Positions 1 through 11,690 are shown, numbered from the stretch's first letter. The stretch is 64,000 bases of DNA from Syngnathus acus (GCF_901709675.1 NC_051098.1:16427464-16491463), one strand, 5' to 3'. Translations and numbers: made by a program. The notes: generated from the letters alone by a model not told the origin.

Positions 1-839
1 CACATGTCGGCCACTACACGGTGGAGACCTGCACTACCACTGCTGCTTCCATGAATACATCCATGCATGCATTAAAGTATCAGAGCTCCCTTTAAAAAAA
101 TGGACAGTACCTGCGTGCATAAAGGTCCCTTTTGGAAGAAATATTGTGCAACTCTGCCCTCGTATGCTCGTGTCTGTGTCACCGAGCCATTTTGTTAACA
201 AAAGTAACTAAACCAAATGTTATGTATTCTTTAGTAGTAAATGAGCAAAAACCTTATATAACTTTTAATATCTTGCTAATAGGTGGAGAAAATGGGTCGC
301 AAAAGAAAAGCCCCAACCCTAGGAAATGGAGTGAAAAGGAGGAAAATGTTGAGCCGTAACAAGACAACAAATGAATGTTGGCACAACGACAGCAATGGAT
401 GCCCCATCTGGACCTTTCATCGGTGTCAGGTAGGCGGCTGGTGGCCGGCCATGTTTGATAAAACCTTACAAAGAGCGTTGAGCGCAAATATTGCACCGTC
501 TGTTATTGGGCCCAGCAACTCAGTCAGCCAGTCAGTCGATACGCATGAGAGTGTTGGGCGGGGGGAGGGGGAGGGAGGGATAGCAGACCCGATGGAGCTG
601 CTGTGTCACTGAAATCAATACAACGCGACACAATCACCAGTGGCCTGGTTACACTTTTCCTCTCTTCCGACCTAAGCTTGCGTGTATTGCTGGCTGTGGC
701 TTAAAGTTCCAATCCGCTCCGTTCATGCTCAGGCCCAACAGTCGTTAAAGAAAAATCTATTTCATATTTATTTGCCATTAGAAGCCATTTAGCCCGACAA
801 CTCGGCTTGCCAAATGACACGAGGGGGTTGTTTGCTCGC

Positions 840-1100
840 GGTGCCATCCGAGAACTATTGCCACCCGGAAGTGCGTGTGACGTCACGGGGGAACGCTGGA
901 AACCGGGATGAGGTGCCGTCGTGCGCTCCCTCGTGCTGCCGCCGCCGCCGCCGCCGCCGCCGCATCACATAGCACTCTAGCGCACGCGCGCTACCATAGT
1001 ACGCAGTCGCAGCCCCGACCGACATGGCTGCCTGCAGCAGCACTCTGCAGCAGTTCCTTAGCAACCGGCTCAGGAAAGCACATCGCCATGGAAACCAGAG
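840..1100. promoter_or_regulatory. CpG-rich, TATA-less promoter-like block inside DCLK1 intron
   Basis: Within 260 bp there is an ETS-type site CCGGAAGTG (865-873), a perfect palindromic CRE TGACGTCA (878-885), an NRF1-type site GCGCACGCGCGC (980-991), an RFX half-site TAGCAACC (1059-1066) and an X-box-like CATCGCCATGGAAACC (1081-1096). A CCG repeat lies between them. This combination is characteristic of CpG-island promoters of housekeeping or ciliary genes. No associated exon could be assigned on either strand, so promoter activity and direction are inference. Confidence 0.4.
938..963 (+). repeat. (GCC)n trinucleotide repeat
   Basis: About 8-9 uninterrupted GCC units in the CpG-rich promoter-like block of the DCLK1 intron. 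Likely length-polymorphic. Confidence 0.9.
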
Positions 1101-1111
1101 ACACCATCAGA

Positions 1112-1146
1112 GGGGAGGGGAGGGGAGGGAAGGGAAGGGGAAGGGT
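1112..1146 (+). repeat. G-rich purine tract, potential G-quadruplex
   Basis: Consecutive GGGG or GGG blocks separated by single A or AA (seven G-runs in 35 bp). This fits the pattern able to form a G-quadruplex; it lies just beyond the promoter-like block. Confidence 0.6.
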
Positions 1147-1610
1147 GGCCACAGTCATTAGATTTTTGTCATATGGTCAAGGCTGGTGAGCAGCAATCTG
1201 TCTGTCTGTCTGTCCATCTAGCTAGCTAGCTCGCTTGCTAACTATTTGTCCGTCTGTCCGTTGATGTGGAGAACACGAGAGCCGAGTCACTAAATAGAAT
1301 TGATCAGCTGCTGTTGTGTTAGCAGATGCATCCATCTAACTGGGCTTGCATAAGAAGCACATTAGAGAGTCCGGGAAAATCCCATTTGGCCTTCCCAATG
1401 GATCGAAAGTAGTCGTATCTGTTTTCCGATACCAACTTTGCGATACGAGATTGTCGGCATCTGGCCAAAACCTCCTGTGTCCACATTTGGTACATTTCTC
1501 CTCTTTCCACAAATCGACACTATTCCTCAAAATCCCACTCGACTTTCAATTGTCCGATCCATATTTCAAAATAATAACATCGATTCTCCATATCGGCGGA
1601 AGCTACGTAC

Positions 1611-2434
1611 CGTCTTGCCGTCCACCGTGAAGAGCCTTTTGACGGTGCCGCTGTCCAGTTTGATGGCGTCCGTGATGTCTGTCATGACCTGCTCGAAGGA
1701 GTGCGCCGTCTTCTTGTTGAGCAGCACGCGCACGGCCTTACGGGGCTTGACGCCGCTGCGCACGATGGTGACCAGCTTGGGTTTGATGAAGTCCTTGCTC
1801 TCCCGGGTTTCCGGCGAGCCGGCCCGCCCGCTGCCGAGGGACGGCGGGTCGCGGGGGGATCCCGCCGCCGTCCTGGCGCCGGCAGACCAGTTGGGGTTGA
1901 CGTTCCTGGTGTAGTCCACCTTCTTGTATGGCTCGAAGGAGGCACACACGTAGCTTTCTCCTATAAAAGTGTTCATGACACGTTAAAGTGGCAGGCACTC
2001 GAAAAGTTCTAATCGGCCCATCGATGAATTGTAATCAGAACAGCAGAGTTGGACTCTGAACGCGGCGGCGTACCTTCTAGCAGCTGCTCCATGCTGGCGA
2101 CCCTCGTCATCCCATCGACGGAGTATATGGTCCGAACCCCCTGAGGCAGGTTGACGTTATCCGAGAGCGCTCGCGTCAGATCGGCTAGCAGCGCGTCCAG
2201 GGAGCGGAACCTGTCCTGCGAAATGGCGTACACGATCCCTTGGAAGTAGCGGTCGCCGTTGCGGTAGAAGCGAACCTTCTTGGCCTTCTTCTCCGAACTC
2301 AGCGCCTGCAGCGTCCTGGTTCGGTACAAACTGCAGTGGGCGCTGTGAGTGGGGCTGGGCAACCCGTTGCCCCTGGAGCCCCGGCGGGCGTAACGCTGCG
2401 CCTTGTCGCGCTCATCAAAGTGCTCCAGCTCCAT
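1611..2434 (-). CDS. dclk1: DCLK1 (doublecortin-like kinase 1), 5' two coding exons, partial
   Basis: Microtubule-associated protein with tandem doublecortin (DCX) domains and, in the full-length form, a C-terminal Ser/Thr kinase. Only the first two coding exons are in the window. Exon A is 2074-2434 (361 bp) and exon B is 1611-1960 (350 bp). Exon A starts [15 protein letters not shown] and contains the first DCX domain ([15 protein letters not shown], then [15 protein letters not shown] near residues 85-110). It ends at donor GTACGC, splitting a Gly codon. Exon B starts with ESYVC and contains the Ser/Pro linker and the start of the second DCX domain ([20 protein letters not shown]). It ends at donor GTACGT in phase 0. 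The mammalian extension MSFGRD before MELEHF is absent because an in-frame stop lies just upstream. An acceptor (TTTATCAG) at 2457 gives a 22-nt 5' UTR in exon A. Remaining exons, including the kinase, lie beyond position 1. The a or b paralogue cannot be assigned. Confidence 0.93.
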
Positions 2435-2642
2435 GTTTGAGCCTTCTTTTCACGCCCTGATAAAGACACAGCAAACAAGGCCTTTGATTTTTTGAAAGGG
2501 CAACGACGGGCGGGCGCTGATGTAACTACGAAAGCACGCCATACGCCTTTGCGCGTGCAATTAGGGCGTCTACTAAAACCCCTCAAACTCGAACACCGCG
2601 ACTCTGTACTTTTGTAATTGACGTGGCATTGCTCCCTCCAGA

Positions 2643-2658
2643 CCGCCAGGGGGCAGTG
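2643..2658 (+). promoter_or_regulatory. CTCF-like motif CCGCCAGGGGGCAGTG
   Basis: Close match to the vertebrate CTCF core (CCRSNAGRKGGCRS). It lies between the DCLK1 and SPART transcription units. Motif match only; occupancy unknown. Confidence 0.45.
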
Positions 2659-4122
2659 CTCAAGGTAGGGGATGAATAAAATCAAAGTAAGACAATGCAA
2701 GTGTGAAATTAGACTGCTCTTTTTTGCTGTCGTTATCAAAAATCTGCCTCCCCCGCCCCCTCAATATAGGCTAATTTCAACGAGCCTTAGAGAATAGATT
2801 GATAAGTGTGCTGTAATTGTTGATCCTTGATGCATGCTGCTAAATCAACATGGATATGTTAGGAAGAGAACTAGAAACGTTTTTTTCAATTTTGCTGCAC
2901 GAATCATTGAACATCAGAGGGGGGCCTCTTCAACCATGCTGCTCGGACACATAAAGAACACGTCACACCCATCCCGTCCCATCCCATGCATCCATCCATC
3001 CCATGCTGCATGTTTAGACACCTTCTGCAAGCATTTCTTTCTTCCATTCTTTTTGAAAGAATGAATACGCTAACAATGCAGCAGCATATGCACGTCGAAA
3101 AAAAACGGCTTCAGTAATTTGCTTTCTTGCAAGACGGAAAGAATACTGCAATGGCGAGCCATTGGATTGAATTGCTCCTTCCTACCTTTGAGATGTGAGC
3201 AGAAGCGTGTCAAGGTTGAAAGTTGCGCTCAGATGCATTTGATGTCAGACGGAGTCAGTGTCCCTTTGTTGCTTGCGTGTGCTGGCTGCCTGGCTGCTCG
3301 CTCGCTCGGAGGCAGGGCTGGAGCCGGTGTCCTCCTCCACCCTGCTGCGCCCCCTCCCCCTTCCTCCCCCCTTTCCTCCACCTGCTACCACCTCCCTTCT
3401 CGGCCATTGCACTGCGGTGGTGCTCACCGGACTTGCGCTCGTGCAGGCGCTATCGGTCAAATCGGGAGTCAGCAGCTTTTTTTTTTTTTTTTTTTAACTC
3501 AAGTCACTTCACAATATTAACTAGCAGTTTAATAAACATAAAAAAGAATGCTAATATTGTTAGCATAAATAATGATACTCATTGTCAAGATGCTTAGTAT
3601 ATTTAATAAATTTCACATAAATTAGGAAATATAACCTTCATTTCTGTACATCTCTTTTTAAATAACCCTTGTACAACATTCCTTGAGAGTCACAATGTCC
3701 TGGGACCAAGGTGATGTTTTTATTTCATTACGCCCAGTTGGCTGGGAAAGGCACAATCCACTTATCGTCACCCCCCCACCCCCCCAAAAAAGCCATAATT
3801 TGCTGACTTGGTAATTTGAAGTTGGCGAGCAAACCTTGTGAAAGATTTTCTCAAACACTCGAGCAGCATTCCATGTTTTAGACACACCTTATATTGTCGA
3901 CACTTTGAAATAACGACGGCTTATCAAATCATCAACATTCACAATAAGCCGTTATGCACTTTCAACATTAATATTGACTCAAAATGGCTACTAGCTTCGC
4001 ATCTTTGGTTGAAAAAGATCCATTTTGGATTGCTTCAAGATATTACACACAGTAGTTGCGGCACAGTGGTCAGTAGTTTAACCAATGATTATAGAAAACT
4101 ATCCAATATATATTACGTCATA

Positions 4123-4128
4123 TTTATT
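4123..4128 (-). promoter_or_regulatory. spart: Candidate SPART polyadenylation signal AATAAA
   Basis: AATAAA on the minus strand about 130 nt after the SPART stop codon. It is the first canonical signal downstream, so a short 3' UTR is plausible. Confidence 0.4.
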
Positions 4129-4258
4129 TCACAGAATAAACTCTATAGGTAACATCAAAGTCCCGTTAGTTATGTTAAGTCATTAGTAGTCCACATCAAA
4201 AATAGGAATCAATCTAGAATTTGTTTCAAGGCAAGAGAGTAGGCGTGTACGGCTCGGG

Positions 4259-7108
4259 CTATTTGCTGGCTTTCTCTACTTGTTTGTGCGTGTCGGCGCC
4301 GTCCTGAAGCTTGTAGTCCTCCAGGATGGTTCGCGCCGTTTGCTTGCCCGTCCGCTTAACCACCGCTTTGACGCCCAGGTTGTCGATGTTGAAGGCGGCC
4401 ACGCCCACGTTGATGGCCGAGTTGACGGCGTTGTCTGTGGCCTGCCCGGCCACCGCGCCGTACCTTGGGGGGGGTGGGGGGGGACGAGGTGGGTTGGAAG
4501 GCCAGAGGAATTATTGTGCAAAGATGGCATGCCGAGAATGATGGAGCAAAAAGGCTGCGAGAAGAACGTTTCATTTCAAGCGTGATTTGGAATAGAGTAG
4601 ACAGGCTGGTGTCAGTAGTGCAAAGTGTTAAAACACATTTTGACAATCATCAAAGGGTTTGAAGACCCCGAAATCTGCAAAGCAAATTGAAGGGTGGGAA
4701 AAGGCGAGAGCCACACGCGTAAAAACACACACACACACACACACGCAGTCACGTAGCTGCAAGCACAACGGGACGAGGAAGCCACCTACGTACTTGTGTT
4801 TCACCGTGGTGACCGTCTCGGACGCGACGCTCGTCGTGATGTTCTTGGCCGCCACTTCCAAACCTGTCCACATGGTGGCAAACCCTGGCCGACAGAGGAA
4901 ATTAAAAGTAAAAAGCAAGCTCACTCGTGAAAACTCATTTGGATGTGACATTTAAATGCCGACGTGCGGGCATGTTGCTACCTTGCACTCCGCTGGCGGC
5001 CACCACCATTGCCCCGTCGATGTTGGAGCGCCCGTCCTTGTCTTTGCGCAAGGACTCGGGCACCAGCTTGCCTCCGTGCTTCTTGACGTGCGGCGCCAGT
5101 TCCCGCCCCACACGGCCAGCCACGGCGCACACGCCGTCCACTGCGGTGACACAACGGTCAGTGGAGGAAAAATAAAGAAAAAAAAATAAAGTGCTGAGCG
5201 CGCTCACCTAGAAATTGGCTGACTTTGACGGCGCCGCCGGTGGCCTGCTTGGCCACGTGGAGGCCTTTGCTGACGGTGGGGCTGACGTGAGCCGGCTTGT
5301 CGTCAGGCGTGATGTGCTCTCGCAGCTTGGACGCCCCCTTGTGGATGGCCTTGCCCGTCAACTCGGCTCCTTTGACCAGACCCCAGCTCAGCCAGCTTGC
5401 GCCTAGGTGTCACAAAATTCTTTTCGTCATAAAAGATATTAATAATACAAATTATGATGAGTCATCATTTTTGCCCTTGTGGAATTGATTGTGTTGGAGC
5501 TTTCCCGCAGCGGGCTGACCTGTCAGTATCCCGTGGGCCACCTTCTCGCTCCACTCAGGCAAATTCTTGTCATCCTCTGCGGCCGCCGCCGCCGCTGTAT
5601 CCTCCTGGCTCGGCTCCTCGCCGGGCACGGGGATGGACACTTTGTTGCTCAGATTCACGTGCTCGGCGGCCTCGTCTTCATCCTGATGAAACAAACACAT
5701 GACACGGGCTAAATCCTCAAGACGGAGCAAGGCTCGTCTGCTCGTCACTGCTCACAAAGCTGCGATTGTTTACAAATAAGAGAGCTTCCCTTTGTGCCTA
5801 AAGGCTCAGTTCCGCTTTTTGAGGGAAGAGAAAAATGTCCGTTCGCCGACATGGAAGCGGCTCCATGGAAGCCTTGAACGGAAAACGACCTTGTGCGGCG
5901 GCCAAGGCTCTCGACTCGTTCACACGGCCGACAATAAGAGCATTAGCGCAGTTTAAGCGCTCAAATCCCGACATCGCTGAGGCAGAGCGAGTGAGGCCGG
6001 CTCGCAACTCTTGTTTTTGCGCCAGCTCAAACTATTACCTGTACTCTGAGGTCGGTCAGCTGAGCCAGTAGATCCCGAAACAGCTCTCGGTCAGCGGCGG
6101 GCAACTCCGCCGATAGGACCACGCCTACAAAGTGCCCCGGCGTGGGCGCCATCATGTCGGGGAACATGAAGACGCCGGTGTTGCACAGCAAGGCCGGCGA
6201 GTTTGCCGCCATGAGCGGGTACAGCCAGTCGCACACCTGCCAATACGTCATGACAAGTATTACAGCACATATTGATTTATTTCCGTCGCTTCAAAGTCTA
6301 AAGTCATTTCGTGACTTAATCACATCATAGGGAGACAGCTCACATGACTGACTGATTGCAGCCCTCATGACCTTTCATGTCCGCTCCCATATTTCAGGCT
6401 CTGAATTACCTCCAGAAACGCCGGTGGTCTACCGGGGCAATCATCGGTGAACTTGATCAGCCGCAGGTAGCCCGGGTACGACGGGGCGCTCACGTGCCCC
6501 TCTGGGCTCACAAAGAATATCTGCACCCCTTGCGGGATGCACAGCAGCTCCTCCGCATCCTCGCCCATGCTCTGCGGGGTCGATGCGGCGCTGGACGTGC
6601 GACTGTAAAAATCGTCACCCACCAGCGACAGTTCGCCCGACTCGGTCCCGTACGAGATGGAGAGGTGGCCGTCCGCCACCTGCGGGGAGTACGCCGGGGG
6701 CTGCTCCCCGAGAGCCACGGCGCCGCATGCGGGCGTACCTCCGTGGGGGGGGTTAACTTGCTCATCTCGGGCAGGGAGTCGCGGGTAGGCGCCGGCGTGC
6801 TCGGCGCCGGCGGCAGTCTCCAACACGGCGAGGCGTGTGGTGATGTTGTCCAGGGTCTCCTGCATCTTTCGTTGCATCTCCCGGGCCGACTCCCAGGAGC
6901 TGCCCGCGCACTCAGCCCCTTGAGACGGCACGCTGATGGCCCTGAGGAGGTGCTTCCGCCCCTTCCTGTAGAGCTCCAGGGCCTGATGCTTGTCTCCGGC
7001 TTCGTCGGCCATCAGCGCCTTGTTGATGCACTCAAAGGCCTTCTTGTAGCCGTCTTTGATCACCTCCAGTCTGGCGTGGTCAAATGCATCCTCTGTCCCC
7101 TTCTCCAT
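4259..7108 (-). CDS. spart: SPART / SPG20 (spartin), complete, 7 coding exons
   Basis: Spartin (mutated in Troyer syndrome) acts in endosomal trafficking of receptors, lipid-droplet turnover and cytokinesis. Exons are 6410-7108, 6039-6236, 5520-5682, 5208-5402, 4982-5140, 4794-4884 and 4259-4463. They sum to 1710 nt and 569 residues, against 666 in human. Residues about 9-96 form the MIT domain (YKKAFECINKALMADEAGDK), and a PPAY motif for WW-domain ubiquitin ligases lies at 137-140. The central conserved block includes VQIFFVSPEG, APSYPGYLR and VCDWLYPL. The C-terminal senescence/plant-dehydration-type domain (about 340-545) shows LPEWSEKVAHGILTG, LVKGAELTGKAIHKGASKLRE, KQATGGAVKVSQFL and ELAPHVKKHGGKLVPES. 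The protein is shorter than human mainly in the acidic linker before EWSEKV and at the C-terminal tail. A splice acceptor 5 nt before the ATG shows that an upstream untranslated exon exists. Confidence 0.95.
4466..4485 (+). repeat. G-run (C-rich polypyrimidine tract of SPART last intron)
   Basis: Two G8-type runs separated by T. On the transcribed (minus) strand this is the C-rich tract immediately before the acceptor of the last SPART exon, so it probably serves as the polypyrimidine tract. Confidence 0.6.
4725..4744 (+). repeat. (AC)n microsatellite in SPART intron
   Basis: About ten AC units between the last two SPART exons. Confidence 0.9.
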
Positions 7109-7479
7109 GTCCTCTGAGAGAAGGCATTTGGGTCATAATTGGATTAGAACATAGACACCAGTCACAACGTTTTCCATGTACAAAAGCAAAGACGAGGAAC
7201 ATTAAGCACTCTAGTGTATTTTTTTTTGTCGTGTATGCAAAACTAGCAAACAAGACCTATTTGACAGTTAGAGTACTATATTTTATTGAATTGATGACGT
7301 ATCCAAACTTGTCAAACTAATTCATATGCCAGCGCCTTTAATCTTACAATATAACATTTGAACGATAAACATTTCGTCTGCGCGATTTCAGGACTTTTAA
7401 CTACGTGGGATTATCTGACACTTCTGTCGCCAGCCAGTTAGCTTTAGCTCCCCGTTAGGTCGTAACAGCGTTAACTTAC

Positions 7480-7640
7480 CGCTTAATGTAGCAGCCGGTC
7501 GGCTAAACCGCGCGGCTAACGTTTTAACGGGCTCCACAAAACCACTCCCCGGGGCTTTAAGTGACTATGTATGGAGCCGACGCAACAACAATTCAATCAA
7601 AAGCCGCGGTGACGCAACTTGAACTGTGGAGCGACACCGT
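7480..7640 (-). promoter_or_regulatory. spart: SPART untranslated first exon and promoter region
   Basis: On the minus strand AGCG|GTAAGTTAA at 7480/7479 is a near-perfect donor. It pairs in principle with the acceptor CTTCTCTCAG|AGG at 7113, 5 nt before the SPART ATG. The sequence just upstream (about 7490-7640) is CpG-rich compared with its surroundings and lacks a TATA box. The exon start is not resolved. Confidence 0.5.
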
Positions 7641-7943
7641 GCGCCACCGTTTTGTCTTTTATTGTGAAGGTTTCGTTCATACCGGAAATGGCAGCGCTGT
7701 AGCTCAAAAGCACTTTTATTGTTAAAGTACTTCCTTTGATTCCGCTCTTAAATTGCCCATAAACGTTTTATAATTATGACATTATGACTTGGTGCCTGAT
7801 TATTAGCAATTCCGGTCTAGTAAAGTCAGCGAAAAACAACGAGCATACCTTTTAATCTGAAGTTTACTAACCAGAAGTCGACGCTCGCTTGGTGACAGTG
7901 ACGCTCCTTTAACTACTAAAAATCAATGCCGTTTCCTGGCTTT

Positions 7944-7960
7944 CACCACGAGATGGCAGT
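7944..7960 (+). promoter_or_regulatory. CTCF-like motif CACCACGAGATGGCAGT
   Basis: Matches the CTCF core CCACNAGATGGCAG. It lies about 0.4 kb upstream of the inferred SPART promoter. Motif match only. Confidence 0.4.
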
Positions 7961-9366
7961 AAACAAATACTTGTTAGTGTACGTACACGTACAAGATGAC
8001 TGTATTAACGTTCAACGCCCGCAGGGGTCGCCAAATCTGAACTCAAATGCAAAATAATGTACGTCTGGTTGTTTTCTTTCCCCTTGAACCAAAGCAATTT
8101 ATTACCCTTGTATATTTCCAGAATTATGCATGGAAGCGATTAGGTATACGTATAATGATCATGATGTTATTTATGACCAGCATTGTAGCCAGCGAATCCT
8201 CGTTGTAAAAAACGTGTTTGTGATTAAAAGCGGCCCATAAATCCTGTTATCATTTCTTTGCCTTTCAATTTTTTTTTTACTAATGCCAACTCACTATGGA
8301 AAACCTTTCTTCATTAGAATCTTAACCACGTTTACAAAACACGCACATGTTGAGCTGGACCCGTATTTGAACAATAAAGCATTGATTTTGTTTAGAAATA
8401 ACCTCTGAAAATATATTTACTGCCTGTTATATCTTTTAAGACCGTTTGTAAATAATGCCTAATGCAAATGACGTCCGCTATCCATAGGCTGAGCTGTCTG
8501 AAACCAACCCACAATTTGTGAACAGCTGTATTCAAACACACAAGGAGGTGGAGGGCCTCTCTCATGGTGATTTCTGATGCTAGCGCTCCGTTATTGTTGC
8601 CCGTTGAAAGAGAGCGACCGCCGCCGCGGGTGCTCCTAAGCAAATATCTTCTGGAATGACCCGATGAGGAATAAGCGATCATTGCGGTGACACCTTTCTA
8701 ATTGCGCACACATGCTCGCTCAAAAGCAGCGGTGGAGAGACGTTTTCATTTGATTCAAAAAGTGGTTCATATCAGAAGTCTATCGCCAAAAACCATCTGA
8801 TATTTGAAGAGTGACACGGTCACCCTCGTAAATATTTCTGGCGGTTTTACGGGACAGATCAGTAAGGGGGCCGCCGGAAGATAAATGTCAGGAAAGAAGA
8901 AGAACATCAAACTGTCTTGATGCTGGATTCTGTTTTCAATTTTGGCCTTTTCAAATTGGCATTGCGATGTCCGACAAGTTGAACACTCATGCACGAGGAA
9001 TCGCCAGATAATACAAACCACCACACTTTCATTAATAAGCCAGTAGAAAATCAGAAAAACACTTTCATGGTCATAAAAATTAATTCCGAGTTGGCAATTT
9101 GAATAAACATAACAGTAGGGGAATGAAAGTGACATGGAATTTTGCACGCCACAATGATGTCATTGCGCTAAGTCTGTCAGTTTAAATGAAAGTGATTCGA
9201 GTAGACAAAGTAAGGTGGTGGCAAGAAGCATCTTAAAATGGAAACAAGGGGAGAATTAAAAATGAGAACGTCTCTGGGGTTTAAAGTGTTAAATGGGCTT
9301 CCACAGCTAAGAGCAAGAGAAAAAAAAAAGAGAGGTAAGTGTCCTCTTTCCCGCAGTGAAGATGCT

Positions 9367-9389
9367 AACACACACACACACACACACAC
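9367..9389 (+). repeat. (AC)n microsatellite
   Basis: Eleven AC units in intergenic DNA. Confidence 0.9.
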
Positions 9390-11619
9390 GTGCCAAAAGT
9401 AGTCATGTGATTGAACGGCGCTGCTGGACGCACAAACAGCATTTTCCTTTCACCGATCCAACTTTGTCCTCACACTTGACTTCCCACGTTTGCGCATTTA
9501 TTCCAGCAGAAAATTCGTGGAAGAGAAATGCTTTCGCTGGTGACAAAATCAAAACAAAGACGCTAGTAGATGATAATCAGGATGTAAAATTCAGAATGTT
9601 GACGCTATTTGAAAGCCTACTCATAGTTTGAAATCTTGGTCATTTAAAATGTTCAAAATTAGGGATGGTCGAAATCTGAATGACTTGCTTCAAAACATTG
9701 ACAGGCCGCTCAAAAAAAAATCTGTTTGGACTTCAGAACCCCAATCACAAGCCGTGAAAAAGTCCCGTTGCGTAGTAAACGTTTTACGATGGCCGACGTT
9801 TGACCCTTTAAGATAATTGATGCTTAATCAAAACAAATTGCAATTTGACGCATTGTGTTCCGCTTTAGTTCCACCTCCCTGTTACGATAAAATCTAAAGA
9901 TGTTCCGAATCAAAGTGTGACGTCAAGTCGAGTATAAATCTCACAGACCCCGGGGGAGGGAATACATAAACCCACAAGAACAATGTCGACAAAATGGAAC
10001 TTAAAGGAACATGTGTCCAATGTGACGTATATGTAATTGGGATTGTAAAAGTCGGCCGACAAAGAGAAAGCAACTTTTGTCAGTGTCTGGCCAGTAAAAC
10101 TGTCCCTATTTTTGTGTGATTTATGAGCAAGTTCCCCAGATGAAACCCGGCCGGCTCTTCTGTCTGGAAAAACGCTTTGTCCCCACGCTCACCCACCGTC
10201 ACGCAAAAGCAAAAGTCCAACTCAGATCAAGCAGTTATACAGGGACGGACAGGCTGCGTGTAAAAAGTCAAAAAAGAGGATCAATCACACAAATGTCGAA
10301 ACGCAAGTATGGTTGTCGGAAATATTGAGATGTGCCCCCAACGGCAACACTTGTGCGGCTTTTGCCTTTTTCCTAAAATTGTGCCTCCTGATACCAAGCA
10401 CCCAGTTTTGCTCTGTATTTGACAAAATATGGAGAAATGATCGCTGTGCAAGCCACTTCATAAAAAGAACCTGCTTGGCAGATGAACAATTTGACGACGT
10501 AATAAAAATGGCTATCATACAGGTGTTATTTATTTTTTATTCTTTTTATATGTAAAAATAGATGTAATAAAATACAGGTGTTACTATGTTATTCATTTTT
10601 GTATCGATTTATTTAATCCAAATATTCAAATATAATGAATATAATAATTATAATAAACCGCTTGTATGGACTTGAGCCAAATAAGCTCAGAACTTGATTA
10701 AAGTCAAGTGATTTGTTCTCGACATAATTCCCGAGCGACGCCAAGACGCCGCTTGTCCGGACACATCGTGAGCAAAATGGAAAGAATTTGTCTTCCCGTG
10801 CCGTTATCTCCAGGCTGCGAATTTCACGCTTAAGATCACACACACACACACACGTGTCACGCAAGAATGCGCCATATAGGCCAGTCGTCCATGCGGAAAG
10901 AAATGAATTAACCGGCGGCCGGGACCTTTTGCCGGGGTCATGCAGGCTTCACCCCGTGATGTCATCACAGCGGAAGCGCCTTGTTGTGCTGCAGTAGCAG
11001 GACGCGCGCGCGCGCACACACTTTCCAACAACTTTGAATTCTGTCCACTCTATCGTATCTCAGATCGTCTAATAATAGTGCTTCGGAGTCGTCAGTTAAA
11101 CTTGACTTACTTTTAAAAAGCCCATTTTTGAGGCTGCACAAAGCAGCCAGCCAAAGAACCGTTTCCAAGGCACGGACGGCGGCGGCGGCGGCTTTTATGG
11201 AGATGGAAAATGAAGTCCGGCAATTATTTTCCTGCTGTTTCTCATTAGAACCTATACGCTTGCCGCCGAAATCCCGGCGCTGAGCTTTCCGTGTTTTCCT
11301 CGATGTTTTCCTCGACACGCAGTCCACCTCGCATGAGCTTTGACTGTTTGAGAATGTTTGAATCTGTCAAGGTGCCCCTTGATTCTTCTCGTTGCTTTAA
11401 TTTGGAGAGCGGATGACGGCGCAGGTGTCTTTGGACAGCCAGGTCGCACACTTCATCAAGAGAAAACACAACTGTTATGTTCTGGGCTTTACAACTAATA
11501 GTCATGACTGGCAGCTGCAGTGGTGAGTGTTTTGGCAACGGAAAAAGAAAAAAAAAACAGCTCAGACACACGCTGATATATTCCTAAGTGTTGAGTACAG
11601 ATCTTCTGTGGGGACAGAA

Positions 11620-11690
11620 GGATGGATGGATGGATGGATGGATGGATGGACGGACGGACGGACGGACGGACGGACGGACGGACGGACGGA
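11620..11690 (+). repeat. Compound (GGAT)n-(GGAC)n tetranucleotide array
   Basis: The array starts as GGAT units (about 11620-11650) and changes cleanly to about ten GGAC units (11650-11690). The two blocks differ by one T-to-C change that has been homogenised over the right half. It is the shortest of three GGAT arrays in the window. Confidence 0.95.

Larger units (their letters stand above)
1..1610. other. DCLK1 intron (left edge), with CpG-rich segment
   Basis: No DCLK1 exon is visible here; the next expected exon (human VTCLHDFFG) was not found on the minus strand, so this is intron. It holds a CCG repeat (938-963), a G-rich tract (1112-1146), a short TCTG run (about 1196-1215) and a CpG-rich promoter-like block (about 840-1100) described separately. 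Confidence 0.6.
2457..4258. other. DCLK1-SPART intergenic / DCLK1 5' region
   Basis: No coding exon is supported here. DCLK1 transcription must start in or beyond this stretch because its first coding exon has a splice acceptor at 2457. A CpG-rich segment at about 3290-3470 contains a minus-strand donor (CCG|GTGAGC, exon end 3428), a candidate for the untranslated first exon. A CTCF-like motif is at 2643-2658, and a T-run at about 3478-3495. The SPART 3' UTR extends into the right end. Confidence 0.4.

Noticed and set aside
11620-11690. CRISPR-like array
   Set aside because: Simple tetranucleotide repeat without spacers, in a vertebrate genome.
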